Source: CAZJJK01 sp964546285
GTDB lineage: Bacteria; Spirochaetota; Spirochaetia; Treponematales; Breznakiellaceae
Direction: 5' to 3'
Assembly (NCBI GenBank): GCA_964546285.1
Contig: CAZJJK010000005.1
Span: forward strand, 1 to 63,850
DNA: 63,850 nt
In this document: positions 32,639-42,375 of the stretch, piece by piece
Position numbering within the stretch: position 1 is the stretch's first letter
Layout: the number at the start of each line of letters is the position of its first letter
Program-made: the position numbers and the translations under genes
Notes under the pieces: model-generated
The model's database searches: none
What the model was told of the DNA's origin: nothing
The model's input: only the letters and a program-made list of their open reading frames with translations

Positions 32639-34882
32639 ATGAGATCCACGCTTTCGCCCCTAAGGCTAAAAAAAGCTCGCCGTTTATACACCGCTTTCAA
32701 CGCGCTAAACGCGATTTCCTTTATGCTGGTATCCGGTAATATCATTACCCTATACGCCTTAGCCATGGGCGCGTCGCCTAGTTTTGTCGGTTTGTTGAAC
32801 GCCTTTGGTTTTATCACCTTCTTTTTCATGCCGATAGGGAGAAGGCTTACACGGCATCGGTCTCTTATGAAGGTTTTCGCTTCGGCTTGGCTCACGAGAT
32901 ACCTGTTAATGCTGCCCATCCTACTAGCTCCCGTGGCCGCCGCGACTGGCCTTTACAGCTTGGCGCTGGGGCTAACGCTATTCGCCGTTATCGGCTTCCA
33001 AGTCAGCCGAGGCATCGGCATGGTCGGCAATAATCCACTCTTGGACATTCTGGCGACAGGACAAGACCGCGGCGGCTTTATTACCTATGTTCAAATAATA
33101 AACAGCGCTGTCTCCATGGCGACCGGCTTATTGACGGCCTTTATTCTGCGTTCGGCCCCTGGCTTACGGATATACGGATCGCTGTTGGCCGCGGGCATCG
33201 CGGTCGGACTAGCCAGCAGTTTTATGCTGTTTCGGCTGCCGGGACCGGCAAAGACCGCCGAAACCGAGGCCAGCGCTTTAAAGGCGACGGCGCGACGGGT
33301 ATTGGCGGATTCTTCTTTACGTATCTTTATCCTAGCCCTTTTTTTTGTCGCCTTTATCTCCTCTACCGCCCGCACCTTCGCCGTGGTATACACGCGTTCG
33401 GTATACGGCTTGGACGATGGGACGGTAGCGCTCGTCACGGTTTTTGGCTCGCTCGGTTCCCTAGCCATGGGTTTTCTGACGCGGCTCTGGGTAGACAAGG
33501 TTGGGTCAAAGCCTCTTTTCATGATTTATACGGCGGCGGCGGCTCTTAGTATGGTGCCGGCCCTTGTCTCGCCATCCATCGCGTCATCGGCCTTGGCTGT
33601 TTTATACCTGAGCGCCTTTCATTTCGCCTTAAATTTTGGATTTTCCGGCACGGAAGGCGTCGCGCAAACCTATTTCTTTGGGCTGGTTAAGTCTGACGAA
33701 ATGTTGGATCTCGGCATCGTTTATTACACCGTTTATGGCATCGCGGGCGCGTCGGGGTCCTTAATTGGCGGCTTAGTTTTGGACCTCCTAACGGAAAACG
33801 GCGTTTCCGGAGCGATGGCGTATCGTTTGTTTTTTGGCTTTTTAACCGCTGGCTTAGTCATCGTTCTATTGATTCAGCGCCGCCTTGTCCGTCTGGGAGC
33901 TTTATCGCTGCGCGGGGCCATCGGCGTGATGTTCTCCTTTAGGGACCTGCGGGCGCTCACCCTTGTAAGCCGTTTAGGCAAAAGCCGTAGCCCCAATGAG
34001 GAAGCGGCTCTGCTCACCGCCCTGCAGGAAGCGCCATCGTCCATGGCGGTAAAAGGCCTCTTGGACGCTTTGCGTTCTCCCCTCTTGTTTTTACGTTTGG
34101 AAGCCTTACGCGCTTTGGAAGCGTTGCCTACATTGACCGCGGACGCGGTGGAGGCTTTGCTGCGCGATTTAGAGCAGAATCGCTACACCACAGCGTATGT
34201 CGCCGCTAGAGCGCTTGGTAAACACGCGGTTACGAAAGCCGTCCCCGCCTTGCGCCAAGCCTTGGACTCCGATGATTATATGTTGAAGGGAGAAGCGATG
34301 CTGGCTTTAGCGCGGCTCGGCGATGACCAGAGTGTGACGATGATAGAGACGACCGTCTCTCTTTCAACCAATCCGCGCCTGAGAATAATGGGTGTGGCCG
34401 CGCTAAAAACCCTAGGGCTGCGCTCATCTATCGGTGTGTTATTGGACGCTCTACGGCGCGACGATCCGCCGCCTTATCTCCGCGATGAGATAATTCTCGC
34501 GCTGGCTGATATTATCGATATTGGTCCGCGTTTTTATCCCGTATTCGCCACATATCTGAGCGACCCTGATCTGGAAAGCGTTTTAGCCCTGGATGAATTG
34601 GAAGCTAACCGTCCGATAAAAAACGGTAAAACCCTTTCGCGGGAAGAAGGCGGCGCCGCGTTTGATCGCTTAAAAAGCGCTATCGCTTTATTGATAGAGA
34701 AAGGAGACGGCGCCGCGTTTTCGCGCTGGGTTTATTCCCTTAAAAGCGGGGAAAAGGACCTTATACCCAACCTCTTGGCGGAGGCGGCCTTGGAAGACGA
34801 CCTCATTCAATACGGCCGCTTCCGCTTGCTCTTAGCGTGCTGGGCGGCCTACCAGATAAAAAGGGCGGAAGCCGGCGCTTAA
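32639..34882 (+). CDS. MFS transporter fused to a HEAT-repeat domain
   Basis: A 747-residue inner-membrane protein. Residues of about 10-430 form twelve hydrophobic segments with MFS character. Residues of about 455-690 are helical repeats of the HEAT/PBS-lyase type, such as L-R-L-E-A-L-R-A-L-E-A-L and A-A-R-A-L-G-K-H-A-V, likely cytosolic. The ATG at 32639 starts at the cytosolic N-terminus of the first helix; a TTG at 32570 would add 23 residues across the -10 box. Substrate unknown; the HEAT part may dock a partner. It is divergent from the surface-repeat gene. Confidence 0.75.
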   Translation: MRSTLSPLRLKKARRLYTAFNALNAISFMLVSGNIITLYALAMGASPSFVGLLNAFGFITFFFMPIGRRLTRHRSLMKVFASAWLTRYLLMLPILLAPVAAATGLYSLALGLTLFAVIGFQVSRGIGMVGNNPLLDILATGQDRGGFITYVQIINSAVSMATGLLTAFILRSAPGLRIYGSLLAAGIAVGLASSFMLFRLPGPAKTAETEASALKATARRVLADSSLRIFILALFFVAFISSTARTFAVVYTRSVYGLDDGTVALVTVFGSLGSLAMGFLTRLWVDKVGSKPLFMIYTAAAALSMVPALVSPSIASSALAVLYLSAFHFALNFGFSGTEGVAQTYFFGLVKSDEMLDLGIVYYTVYGIAGASGSLIGGLVLDLLTENGVSGAMAYRLFFGFLTAGLVIVLLIQRRLVRLGALSLRGAIGVMFSFRDLRALTLVSRLGKSRSPNEEAALLTALQEAPSSMAVKGLLDALRSPLLFLRLEALRALEALPTLTADAVEALLRDLEQNRYTTAYVAARALGKHAVTKAVPALRQALDSDDYMLKGEAMLALARLGDDQSVTMIETTVSLSTNPRLRIMGVAALKTLGLRSSIGVLLDALRRDDPPPYLRDEIILALADIIDIGPRFYPVFATYLSDPDLESVLALDELEANRPIKNGKTLSREEGGAAFDRLKSAIALLIEKGDGAAFSRWVYSLKSGEKDLIPNLLAEAALEDDLIQYGRFRLLLACWAAYQIKRAEAGA

Positions 34883-34996
34883 AGCGTCAAAAACCTCTGT
34901 CGGCCGCGCCGCTATTCGGCCTAGCCTGATTAAGCGGCTTTTCTTGTATCGCTTCATCGTGCTATGGTTTCCGTATTCCACGACTAAGGAGCTCGC

Positions 34997-36391
34997 ATGA
35001 ACATCGGTCCGAAAGCTCAAGCCCCACAACGCGATGGCCTGACATATAGGTCATGCTTAGCCGCGGCGGCGTTTTTGATCGTTTCGGCTTTTTGTTTTGT
35101 CCTTAGCGCCTGCTCTCCGCTCTTAGGTTGGGGTGTTCTCCTGTGGTCAGTGGATGAGCCAGCGGTCGTCTCCGGTTCAGTCCTGCCTGTTTATATAAAA
35201 TCCAATATCGGCGGGGTATATGTCGTTGGCGTTAACGAAGCGCAAAGCGGAAAAGATAAAAAAATAGAGTTGCCGCTCTGGCAGCTTGAATTTTTTGAAA
35301 GCCGCGCGAAAGCGCGCGAATATTCGGAGAATTTCCGCGATTACGCCGTATTATACGCTGAAACCTTACAAGATGCCCTCCCAATCCGATCAAGACCGGA
35401 TAATACCGAAGAAAGCAACAAGGTATATAAGCTGAGGCAGGGAGAAATAATTAAAATAATGGAACAATCCGATGGCGCCCCGGCCATGACAGGAGGGACG
35501 CCGCTTCCCGGCAATTGGTACAAGGTTATGACTGGCGACGGCACCATAGGTTATTGTTTTTCTTACCGCTTGCGTCTGTTTGAGCAGACTGACGCGTCTA
35601 TCGCCGTATCGGCTTCTAGGAACAACGATACCGAAGAAAAAAAAGACGATCCAGACTTGGAAATGATATTATCCCAAACCTGGTATCCCGATTTTTATAA
35701 AACCATGATAGATCAACAGCGCTTTGACCTATCGCGCTATTCCGAAAATTATGGCTTTTTCCCCGGCCAGGAATCCGGTTTGGTCACGCTGGTTTTACCG
35801 GACCTTCAATTCTCTTTCCCCTATACCTCTATCCAAAAAATCAGGGATCGCTTCTGGCGTTTCAACGATACGCCGGTTGAGCTTAACCTGCGTTCATCAA
35901 ACGTCCTGCTTGTCCAGTACTCCTTGGATGGAGGCTCACAGAAAAGCGCCGCCTTCGTTACTTTAAACAGGAGCGCGTCGGATTTCGCGCAGGAAGAAAG
36001 AGAACGCCGCGACATTCTTAAAAAGGCCTTGTTTGATTGTGGTCCGGTATTACGCAGCGAGAATTATGGTCTACTCGTGTTTACGCCAGAAGGCGGTTTT
36101 TCATGGAATGGCTATCATCTCCTTGTTCCAGCCATCGTTTCGCCTCAAGCGCTGGGAGCTGGCGGCTTGGAGCTTGGCATATTTTTACATAAGGAGCTAC
36201 AAAGCCAATATACCGGCGTTCTCTCTCTCCGCTTTGAGGGAGCGGAGGAAAAACCGGTAAATTTCCTCTACAATATCGAACCCAAGGGGCTTCGTTTGGA
36301 ATATCTACCGCCCTCCTCAATCGACGCCTCAGTGGCCGCAAGGCGCGCCAGCAATCCTTCCGTCATCTTCTTCTCCCGTTTGGAGCGATAG
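34997..36391 (+). CDS. Lipoprotein with bacterial SH3-like domain
   Basis: A 464-residue envelope lipoprotein. After a long basic N-region comes a hydrophobic core and lipobox L-S-A-C with Cys39. Residues of about 115-195 fit a bacterial SH3 domain: L-P-I-R-S-R-P, then G-E-I-I-K-I-M-E, and G-N-W-Y-K-V with G-Y-C-F. These usually bind peptidoglycan peptides. The remaining 270 residues are beta-rich and unrecognised. AAGGAG precedes the ATG. The stop is directly followed by the ATG of the ABC-F gene, so the two share a transcript. Confidence 0.7.
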   Translation: MNIGPKAQAPQRDGLTYRSCLAAAAFLIVSAFCFVLSACSPLLGWGVLLWSVDEPAVVSGSVLPVYIKSNIGGVYVVGVNEAQSGKDKKIELPLWQLEFFESRAKAREYSENFRDYAVLYAETLQDALPIRSRPDNTEESNKVYKLRQGEIIKIMEQSDGAPAMTGGTPLPGNWYKVMTGDGTIGYCFSYRLRLFEQTDASIAVSASRNNDTEEKKDDPDLEMILSQTWYPDFYKTMIDQQRFDLSRYSENYGFFPGQESGLVTLVLPDLQFSFPYTSIQKIRDRFWRFNDTPVELNLRSSNVLLVQYSLDGGSQKSAAFVTLNRSASDFAQEERERRDILKKALFDCGPVLRSENYGLLVFTPEGGFSWNGYHLLVPAIVSPQALGAGGLELGIFLHKELQSQYTGVLSLRFEGAEEKPVNFLYNIEPKGLRLEYLPPSSIDASVAARRASNPSVIFFSRLER

Positions 36392-38395
36392 ATGGCCTTT
36401 GTTCAATTCGCTAAAGTATCTCTAGCTTTTGGCGATCGCGATATCTTAAAGGATGTTAGTCTTAATTTAGCTTCGGGGACGCGAGCGGCCTTGGCCGGCG
36501 CCAATGGTTCCGGCAAATCCACCCTGATGCGCGTTATCGCCGGCAAGCTAAAAGCCGATTCCGGCGAACGGGCGGCGCAAAAAGATACAAGAATAGCTTA
36601 CCTGCCTCAATCCGGCCTGGTCCACCAAGGCCGGACACTTTACGCCGAGGCGGAAAGCGCTTTTACCGACGCGGCTGAAGCTCTTTCGCGGATGGATGAG
36701 CTTGGCCGCGATTTGGAAAAAGCGGCGGATGATGATGAACGGACGCGCTCTCGTTTGGAAGAGTATCAGCGGCTTCATGAAAGGGTGGAAGCTTCCGGCT
36801 GGTACGAGCGGAAAGTACGAATCGATATGACGCTTAGCGGTTTGGGGTTTTCTCAAGAGGATCTACACCGTGATGTCGCCGAATTCTCAGGCGGCTGGCA
36901 AATGCGTATCGCCTTGGCCAAAATACTGCTTGAGACGCCGGACATATTGCTTCTTGATGAGCCGACTAATTATCTCGATATAGAAGCTCGATCCTGGCTG
37001 GAACGTTGGTTGCGTGATTTTCACGGCGCTTATCTTGTGGTTTCTCATGACCGCTATTTTCTGGATGTTACCGTTGACGAGGTATACGAGCTCTTTCAAG
37101 GCGAATTAAAACGCTATGCCGGAAATTATACCAACTACGAACGGACCCGCCAGCTTGAATTGGCCAGTTTAATCGCCCGGTATGAGGCTCAACGCGAGGA
37201 GATAGCCAAGACCGAAGACTTTATCCGCCGTTTTCGCTATAACGCTTCTAAGGCGGCCATGGTTCAAGAGCGGATTAAGCGGCTTGAAAAAATGAGCCTG
37301 ATAGAAATTCCGGAATCTCTTAAACGTATTCATTTCACCTTTCCGCCTCCGCCGCATTCCGGACGGATAGCCCTACGGCTCAATGGGCTGGGGAAAAGCT
37401 ACGGCGCCAGGCGGGTGCTGGCGGGCTTGGATTTAGTCGTGGAAAGCGGCGAAAAGCTCTGTGTGGTTGGCCGTAACGGCGCCGGTAAAACCACGCTTTT
37501 ACGTATACTAGCCGGCCGTGACGAAAACTATGAGGGAGAAAGGGAATATGGTTCCGGCATAAGCCTTGGTTATTTTTCTCAGGAAGCGGCCGAGGCTATG
37601 TCCGGGTCTCTTTCCATCATAGAAACCCTAGAAGCCGGCGCGCCGACTTCCCTTATCCCTAAACTGCGCGATCTGGCGGGCGCGTTTTTGTTTCGCGGCG
37701 ATGATATTCATAAGGCGGTATCCGTTCTATCAGGCGGGGAAAAGAGCCGTTTAGCCCTGTTGAACCTGCTATTGCGTCCGGTTAACCTACTCCTTCTGGA
37801 TGAGCCGACCAATCACCTGGATTTGCACTCAAAGGATGTGCTCTTGGACGCGCTGAAACGCTATCCGGGCACGGTTCTATTCGTATCTCACGACCGTTCT
37901 TTTATGGAAGCTCTGTCTGAAAAAACCCTTGAGCTTTCAGCGGCCGGACCCCGCTTATTTTTCGGCGGATACGCGTATTATCAGGACCGCGTCGCTGCCG
38001 AAGACCAGGAGAGAAAAGGCCTGATGGCTGGATCGGACCAAGCCGCGTCGGATAAGGCTAAACGAAGAAACGCTCAAGACAATGAACAAGGGTCCGAAGA
38101 AACTGGCCCCGGACTCTCAGCGGCGGAATATAGGGATGCCGAAAAACGCAGACAGGGCGCGTTGCGTCGTTTTGAACGAGAGGAAGTCGAATTATTAGAA
38201 AAGCTTGATACACTTGAGGGAGAAAAAGCGGAGTTAGCCGAGAAACTCCAACAACCGGAAACCTACAGCGATGCCGGACGTTGCGTAAAAACGCAAAAAC
38301 GCCTTGAAAGCGTTCAGGCGCGGATAGACGAGGCCACTAAGCGTTGGGAATTTGTGGCGGCGGAATGTGAACGTTTGCGAACGGCTTCAGCCTAA
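36392..38395 (+). CDS. ABC-F family ATPase (Uup/YheS-like)
   Basis: Soluble ribosome-associated ABC-F protein, 667 residues. Walker A motifs are GANGSGKST at 36-44 and GRNGAGKTT near 360-368; signatures are F-S-G-G-W-Q-M-R and L-S-G-G-E-K-S-R, with DEPTNYLD and DEPTNHLD. The inter-domain linker (about 250-310) is long and charged, and the C-terminal 100 residues form a coiled coil as in Uup or YheS. It is distinct from EttA in the same window. The start is immediately after the lipoprotein stop with GGAG six bases upstream. Exact subgroup and resistance potential are not decidable by eye. Confidence 0.85.
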   Translation: MAFVQFAKVSLAFGDRDILKDVSLNLASGTRAALAGANGSGKSTLMRVIAGKLKADSGERAAQKDTRIAYLPQSGLVHQGRTLYAEAESAFTDAAEALSRMDELGRDLEKAADDDERTRSRLEEYQRLHERVEASGWYERKVRIDMTLSGLGFSQEDLHRDVAEFSGGWQMRIALAKILLETPDILLLDEPTNYLDIEARSWLERWLRDFHGAYLVVSHDRYFLDVTVDEVYELFQGELKRYAGNYTNYERTRQLELASLIARYEAQREEIAKTEDFIRRFRYNASKAAMVQERIKRLEKMSLIEIPESLKRIHFTFPPPPHSGRIALRLNGLGKSYGARRVLAGLDLVVESGEKLCVVGRNGAGKTTLLRILAGRDENYEGEREYGSGISLGYFSQEAAEAMSGSLSIIETLEAGAPTSLIPKLRDLAGAFLFRGDDIHKAVSVLSGGEKSRLALLNLLLRPVNLLLLDEPTNHLDLHSKDVLLDALKRYPGTVLFVSHDRSFMEALSEKTLELSAAGPRLFFGGYAYYQDRVAAEDQERKGLMAGSDQAASDKAKRRNAQDNEQGSEETGPGLSAAEYRDAEKRRQGALRRFEREEVELLEKLDTLEGEKAELAEKLQQPETYSDAGRCVKTQKRLESVQARIDEATKRWEFVAAECERLRTASA

Positions 38396-38412
38396 ACGCG
38401 TAAGGAGCGTAT

Positions 38413-39384
38413 ATGAAAGTTATGATTATTGGCGGGGCGGGCTATATTGGCAGCCATGTAACGCTGGAATGTTTGGACGCCGGACACCAGGTGACGGTTT
38501 TCGACAATTTATCAAGCGGTCTGGAACAGAATTTGTTCCCATCGGCCTTATTCATAAAGGGCGATATCTTGGATACGTCGGCGCTGGCGAACGCTTTGGG
38601 GACTGGTTATGACGCTATCGTGCATTTAGCCGCTTTTAAAGCCGCCGGCGAATCAATGCTGGCACCTGAAAAATATTCCATAAATAACATCTGCGGCACC
38701 ATCAATATACTCAACGCCGCCGCCGCGGCTGGCGTTAAGTATCTAGTCTTCTCCTCTTCAGCGGCTATTTATGGCGAACCAGAATATTTACCGCTTGACG
38801 AGCGGCATCCAACCAATCCGACTAACTATTACGGGTTTACAAAACTGGAGATAGAACGCATTCTCGCTTGGTATGGCAAGCTTAAGGGCTTGCGTTACGC
38901 CTGTCTCCGCTACTTTAACGCGGCCGGTTATGATACGAAAGGTCGTGTGTCTGGTCTTGAGAAAAACCCGGCTAACCTGCTCCCGCTTATAATGGAAACA
39001 GCTTGCGGAATGCGGGAAGAGCTGAAAATTTTTGGGAACGATTACCAAACCAAGGATGGGACAGGCGTTCGAGACTATGTCCATGTCAATGACCTAGCCG
39101 CCGCCCATGTCGCGGCCTTATCATATCTTAAACGAACAGACACCGATCTCGCCGTTAATCTTGGCAGCGGCGCGGGTTTATCGGTGATGGAGCTTATTGA
39201 AGCGGCGCGCCTTATTTGCCAAAAGCCTATACCGTCCAGAGTTGTCCAACGGCGCCCCGGTGATCCCGCGGGTTTATACGCTTCGGCGGCTTTGGCTAAA
39301 AATTTATTGGGCTGGGAAGCCGTTCATTCGGATATTGAAACCTTAATTAGCACTAGTTGGGCGGCTTATAAAAAAAGCAACTAA
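38413..39384 (+). CDS. galE: UDP-glucose 4-epimerase
   Basis: NAD-dependent short-chain dehydrogenase-fold enzyme interconverting UDP-glucose and UDP-galactose (or the N-acetyl forms). The 323 residues have the dinucleotide motif GGAGYIGSH near 7-15, S-S-S-A-A-I-Y-G, the catalytic Tyr140-x3-Lys144 in YGFTK, and R-Y-F-N-A-A-G. TAAGGAGC precedes the ATG. It stands 17 bp after the ABC-F gene and 14 bp before the M20 gene, in a long plus-strand run that also makes lipid enzymes, so UDP-sugar supply for glycolipid is a reasonable guess. Confidence 0.9.
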   Translation: MKVMIIGGAGYIGSHVTLECLDAGHQVTVFDNLSSGLEQNLFPSALFIKGDILDTSALANALGTGYDAIVHLAAFKAAGESMLAPEKYSINNICGTINILNAAAAAGVKYLVFSSSAAIYGEPEYLPLDERHPTNPTNYYGFTKLEIERILAWYGKLKGLRYACLRYFNAAGYDTKGRVSGLEKNPANLLPLIMETACGMREELKIFGNDYQTKDGTGVRDYVHVNDLAAAHVAALSYLKRTDTDLAVNLGSGAGLSVMELIEAARLICQKPIPSRVVQRRPGDPAGLYASAALAKNLLGWEAVHSDIETLISTSWAAYKKSN

Positions 39385-39398
39385 GGGAGGCTGAGATT

Positions 39399-40622
39399 AT
39401 GAAAGACATAGACGTTTGGCTAGACAACAGCGAGGCTTTAGCGATTGATCTTGAAACCCGCTTAACCGCCGTTCCGGCCTTATCGCCTGATTCAGGCGGT
39501 TCGGGAGAGTTAGAGAAGTGCCTGGTTTTAGAAGAGTGGCTTAAAAACCATGGGATAAACGCCCTGGAACGCCATGACGCGCCTGACGCGCGGGCGTCCG
39601 GCGGTATACGGCCTAACCTTTTAGCCACCATCCCCGGCGTTAACGACCAAAAACGGCTCTGGATTATGAGCCATCTTGATGTCGTTCCCCCAGGCGAAGC
39701 TTCCCACTGGGAAGCCGACCCATGGAAACTGATTGTCCGCGACGGGAAATTGATTGGCCGCGGCGTTGAGGATAATCAGCAAGGGCTTAGCTCGTCGATA
39801 TTGGCGGCGCTGAGTCTGGCGGCGGCGGGAAAGAAACCCGCCCATACCGTGAAATTGTTATTTGTGGCCGATGAGGAACAGGGCTCCGAATACGGTATTC
39901 AATGGCTTTTAGCCGAACGCGACCTTTTCCGTCCGGATGATATGGTGTTAATTCCGGATGGCGGCGACGAACGCGGCGAAACAATAGAGGTGGCTGAAAA
40001 AAATCTGCTCTGGCTGCGTATCATCACCGTGGGAAAACAATGCCATGGCTCGCGTCCCGACCAAGGCTCTAACGCCCATCTAGCCGCCGCCGAATTAGCT
40101 GTCCGCGTCCATGATGAATTGCCCTTGGCCTTTCCTGACCATGATCCTCTCTTTGACCCCGCTTGGTCCACGTTTGAACCAACAAAGAAAGAGAGTAATG
40201 TTCCAAATATAAACACCATTCCCGGTGAGGATGTGTTTTATTTGGATATGCGGGTGCTACCCCGTTATCCGCTTGATAGGATATTGACTGAAATTGATAC
40301 ACTCATACGCGAGATTGAGCGAAAGCGGAAGGTGAGTATACGCCGCGAAACCCTACAACGGGTGGAATCCAAAGCGACCTCACCGGACGCGCCGCTAATC
40401 CGCGGATTATCCGCCGCAATCAGCGAAGTATATAAGGTTCAAACCAGACCCATCGGCATTGGCGGCGGAACGGTAGGCGCCTATTTACGAAACAGAGGAA
40501 TCGACGCCGCGGTATGGAGCCGTTTGGCTGAAAGCGCTCATCAGCCCAATGAATTCGCTCTGATCGCCAATATTATTGGTGACGCCAAGGTTATGGCCCG
40601 CCTAATGCTCTCGGGTTTTTAA
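39399..40622 (+). CDS. M20-family metallopeptidase/deacylase
   Basis: Cytosolic di-zinc hydrolase, 407 residues. Metal ligands are visible: His92 and Asp94 in SHLDVVP, Asp125 in VEDNQQG, Glu159-Glu160 in DEEQGS, and a downstream Asp in P-D-G-G-D-E. The dimerisation lid (about 190-310) is present. The family covers ArgE, DapE, CPG2 and dipeptidases; I cannot assign the substrate. GGGAGG lies upstream of the ATG. It is embedded in the galE-to-HAD run with short spacings. Confidence 0.82.
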   Translation: MKDIDVWLDNSEALAIDLETRLTAVPALSPDSGGSGELEKCLVLEEWLKNHGINALERHDAPDARASGGIRPNLLATIPGVNDQKRLWIMSHLDVVPPGEASHWEADPWKLIVRDGKLIGRGVEDNQQGLSSSILAALSLAAAGKKPAHTVKLLFVADEEQGSEYGIQWLLAERDLFRPDDMVLIPDGGDERGETIEVAEKNLLWLRIITVGKQCHGSRPDQGSNAHLAAAELAVRVHDELPLAFPDHDPLFDPAWSTFEPTKKESNVPNINTIPGEDVFYLDMRVLPRYPLDRILTEIDTLIREIERKRKVSIRRETLQRVESKATSPDAPLIRGLSAAISEVYKVQTRPIGIGGGTVGAYLRNRGIDAAVWSRLAESAHQPNEFALIANIIGDAKVMARLMLSGF

Positions 40623-40650
40623 GCACTACTATTGTTGGGAGAAGCGGCTT

Positions 40651-41655
40651 ATGTCTGAGCGACGTACACTTGTCATTCTCAATCCAAGCGCCGCCCAAGG
40701 ACGAGCCGGCGAACGTGAAGCGGAAATTCGCGCCGCGATAGAGGAAAAAAAGCTCAATTACGAATTGGTCCGCACTGAAGGAGTTGGCCACGCCATAGAG
40801 TTAGCCGCAGGAGCCGCGGCTCGCGGTTTCCAGGTTGTGGTTGCCGCTGGCGGCGACGGGACTGTCAATGAAACCGTAAATGGCTTGATGAGCTCGTGTG
40901 CCGAGCTTACGGCGGCTCCAGAAACCGCGGCCGGCCTTGGGACGGGCAGCGTAAGCGCTAATGCGCCAATTCACGCCACCCCGCTCTTGGGCGTTCTTTG
41001 CGTCGGTCGCGGCAATGATTTCGCTTATGGCGCCGCCGTGCCAACGGATCTTTCGGAAGCCGTAGCGCTAATCGCCAATGATCGGCCGCGGCCGCTGGAT
41101 GTCGGTTTAATCAAGGGCGGCGATTTCCCCAACGGAAAGTTTTTCGTTAACGGGATAGGTATCGGTTTTGACACGATAGTCGGCTTGGAAGCGAAAAAGA
41201 TGCGGCGAGTCCATGGCTTTATGGCCTATGTTTTTGGCGCCCTAAAAACCCTGGCCATCTACCCAGCCGCGCCAACGGTCTCGCTCGCCTTCAACGACAA
41301 GCTTATACAGGGAACCAGCCATCAAATATCGATTATGAACGGGAAACGGATGGGCGGCGCTTTTTTCATGGCTCCGAATGGGGATAACGCTGACGGGCTT
41401 TTGGATCTCTGTATGGCGGACTCTATGACCCGGAGACAGATGCTAGGCCTTATGTATCGCTACACTAAGGGCACCCAGGCTGAAGACCCCTTGGTACGGA
41501 CAGGTAGAGCATCGCGCTTTATTGTGGAAGCGCCAAACGGCGGCCTCACGGTCCATGCCGATGGCGAAACTATTTGCTTGAACGGAAAGCGTTTGGACAT
41601 ACGCTGCCTGCCTTCCCGTTTAGCCCTGTTTTGCGGTAGAGACCAAAACCTATGA
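40651..41655 (+). CDS. Lipid kinase of the diacylglycerol kinase catalytic family
   Basis: ATP-dependent lipid kinase, 334 residues, peripheral on the inner membrane. The N-terminal nucleotide domain shows I-L-N-P-S-A-A-Q-G-R-A and the hallmark GGDGT at 67-71. GRGNDFA follows in mid-protein. Relatives (DgkB, YegS, BmrU) phosphorylate diacylglycerol or related lipids. GGGAGAAG precedes the ATG. The stop overlaps the start of the PlsC-like gene in ATGA, which supports joint work in phosphatidic acid metabolism. Confidence 0.85.
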   Translation: MSERRTLVILNPSAAQGRAGEREAEIRAAIEEKKLNYELVRTEGVGHAIELAAGAAARGFQVVVAAGGDGTVNETVNGLMSSCAELTAAPETAAGLGTGSVSANAPIHATPLLGVLCVGRGNDFAYGAAVPTDLSEAVALIANDRPRPLDVGLIKGGDFPNGKFFVNGIGIGFDTIVGLEAKKMRRVHGFMAYVFGALKTLAIYPAAPTVSLAFNDKLIQGTSHQISIMNGKRMGGAFFMAPNGDNADGLLDLCMADSMTRRQMLGLMYRYTKGTQAEDPLVRTGRASRFIVEAPNGGLTVHADGETICLNGKRLDIRCLPSRLALFCGRDQNL

Positions 41656-42374
41656 TTAGACCGACGCCGCTGGGGGACCGATGGCCAAGGGCTCGGCCGC
41701 GCGGCTTGGCTCTTTTAACGACCCTGCTTATTAGGGCTATTATCCGCGCGCTTTGCCGGGTGAACGCCGAGGAATTGGCGAAAATTCCTAAACACGGCCC
41801 GCTTATTCTGATAGTGAACCATATCAATTTTTTGGAAGTGCCGCTGTTATACACCCATCTCTTTCCTCGCGATGTGATCGGCCTTATCAAAAAAGAAACT
41901 CTGGCTATACCCTTTCTCGCGTATTTAGCTCGATCCTGGGGCGCGATACCTTTGGATCGTTCAGGTACCGATCTCCAGGCTATGCGTTCGGCTCTCCGCG
42001 TCCTTGAGGAAGGCGGTATTTTAGCTATCGCGCCGGAGGGCACCCGCAGCGGCGATGGTCAGCTTCGCCCCGGGCATGGCGGGTTGATTCAATTAGGCTT
42101 GCGATCCGGCGCGGTGATTATTCCTATAGCTCATTATGGCGGCGAACGTTTCTGGAAAAATCTTCGTTCCCTGCGGCGGACCTCTTTTCGGCTTAAAGTG
42201 GGCCGGCCCTTTCGGATAAGACCGGCGCCCCCCAGCGAAATGACGAAAAGCCGCCGAGAAAGGACCACAGCGTCGGCGATGCGCCAACTAGCCCGCCTCC
42301 TGCCGCCAAAACAACGCGGCCCCTACGCGACGCCGGACGAAGCCGATGATATAAAGCTTCTGGAGTTCCTGTAA
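41652..42374 (+). CDS. PlsC-like 1-acylglycerol-phosphate acyltransferase
   Basis: Membrane-associated acyltransferase, 240 residues. The first catalytic motif reads N-H-I-N-F-L-E: His57 is followed after four residues by Glu62 where most members have Asp. The second motif is E-G-T-R at 129-132 (P-E-G-T-R-S), and P-I-A-H-Y-G follows. It would convert lysophosphatidic to phosphatidic acid, matching the kinase that overlaps it. The Glu substitution occurs in some homologues to my recollection and may be functional. The HAD gene follows after one base. Confidence 0.8.
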   Translation: MIRPTPLGDRWPRARPRGLALLTTLLIRAIIRALCRVNAEELAKIPKHGPLILIVNHINFLEVPLLYTHLFPRDVIGLIKKETLAIPFLAYLARSWGAIPLDRSGTDLQAMRSALRVLEEGGILAIAPEGTRSGDGQLRPGHGGLIQLGLRSGAVIIPIAHYGGERFWKNLRSLRRTSFRLKVGRPFRIRPAPPSEMTKSRRERTTASAMRQLARLLPPKQRGPYATPDEADDIKLLEFL

Positions 42375-42375
42375 A

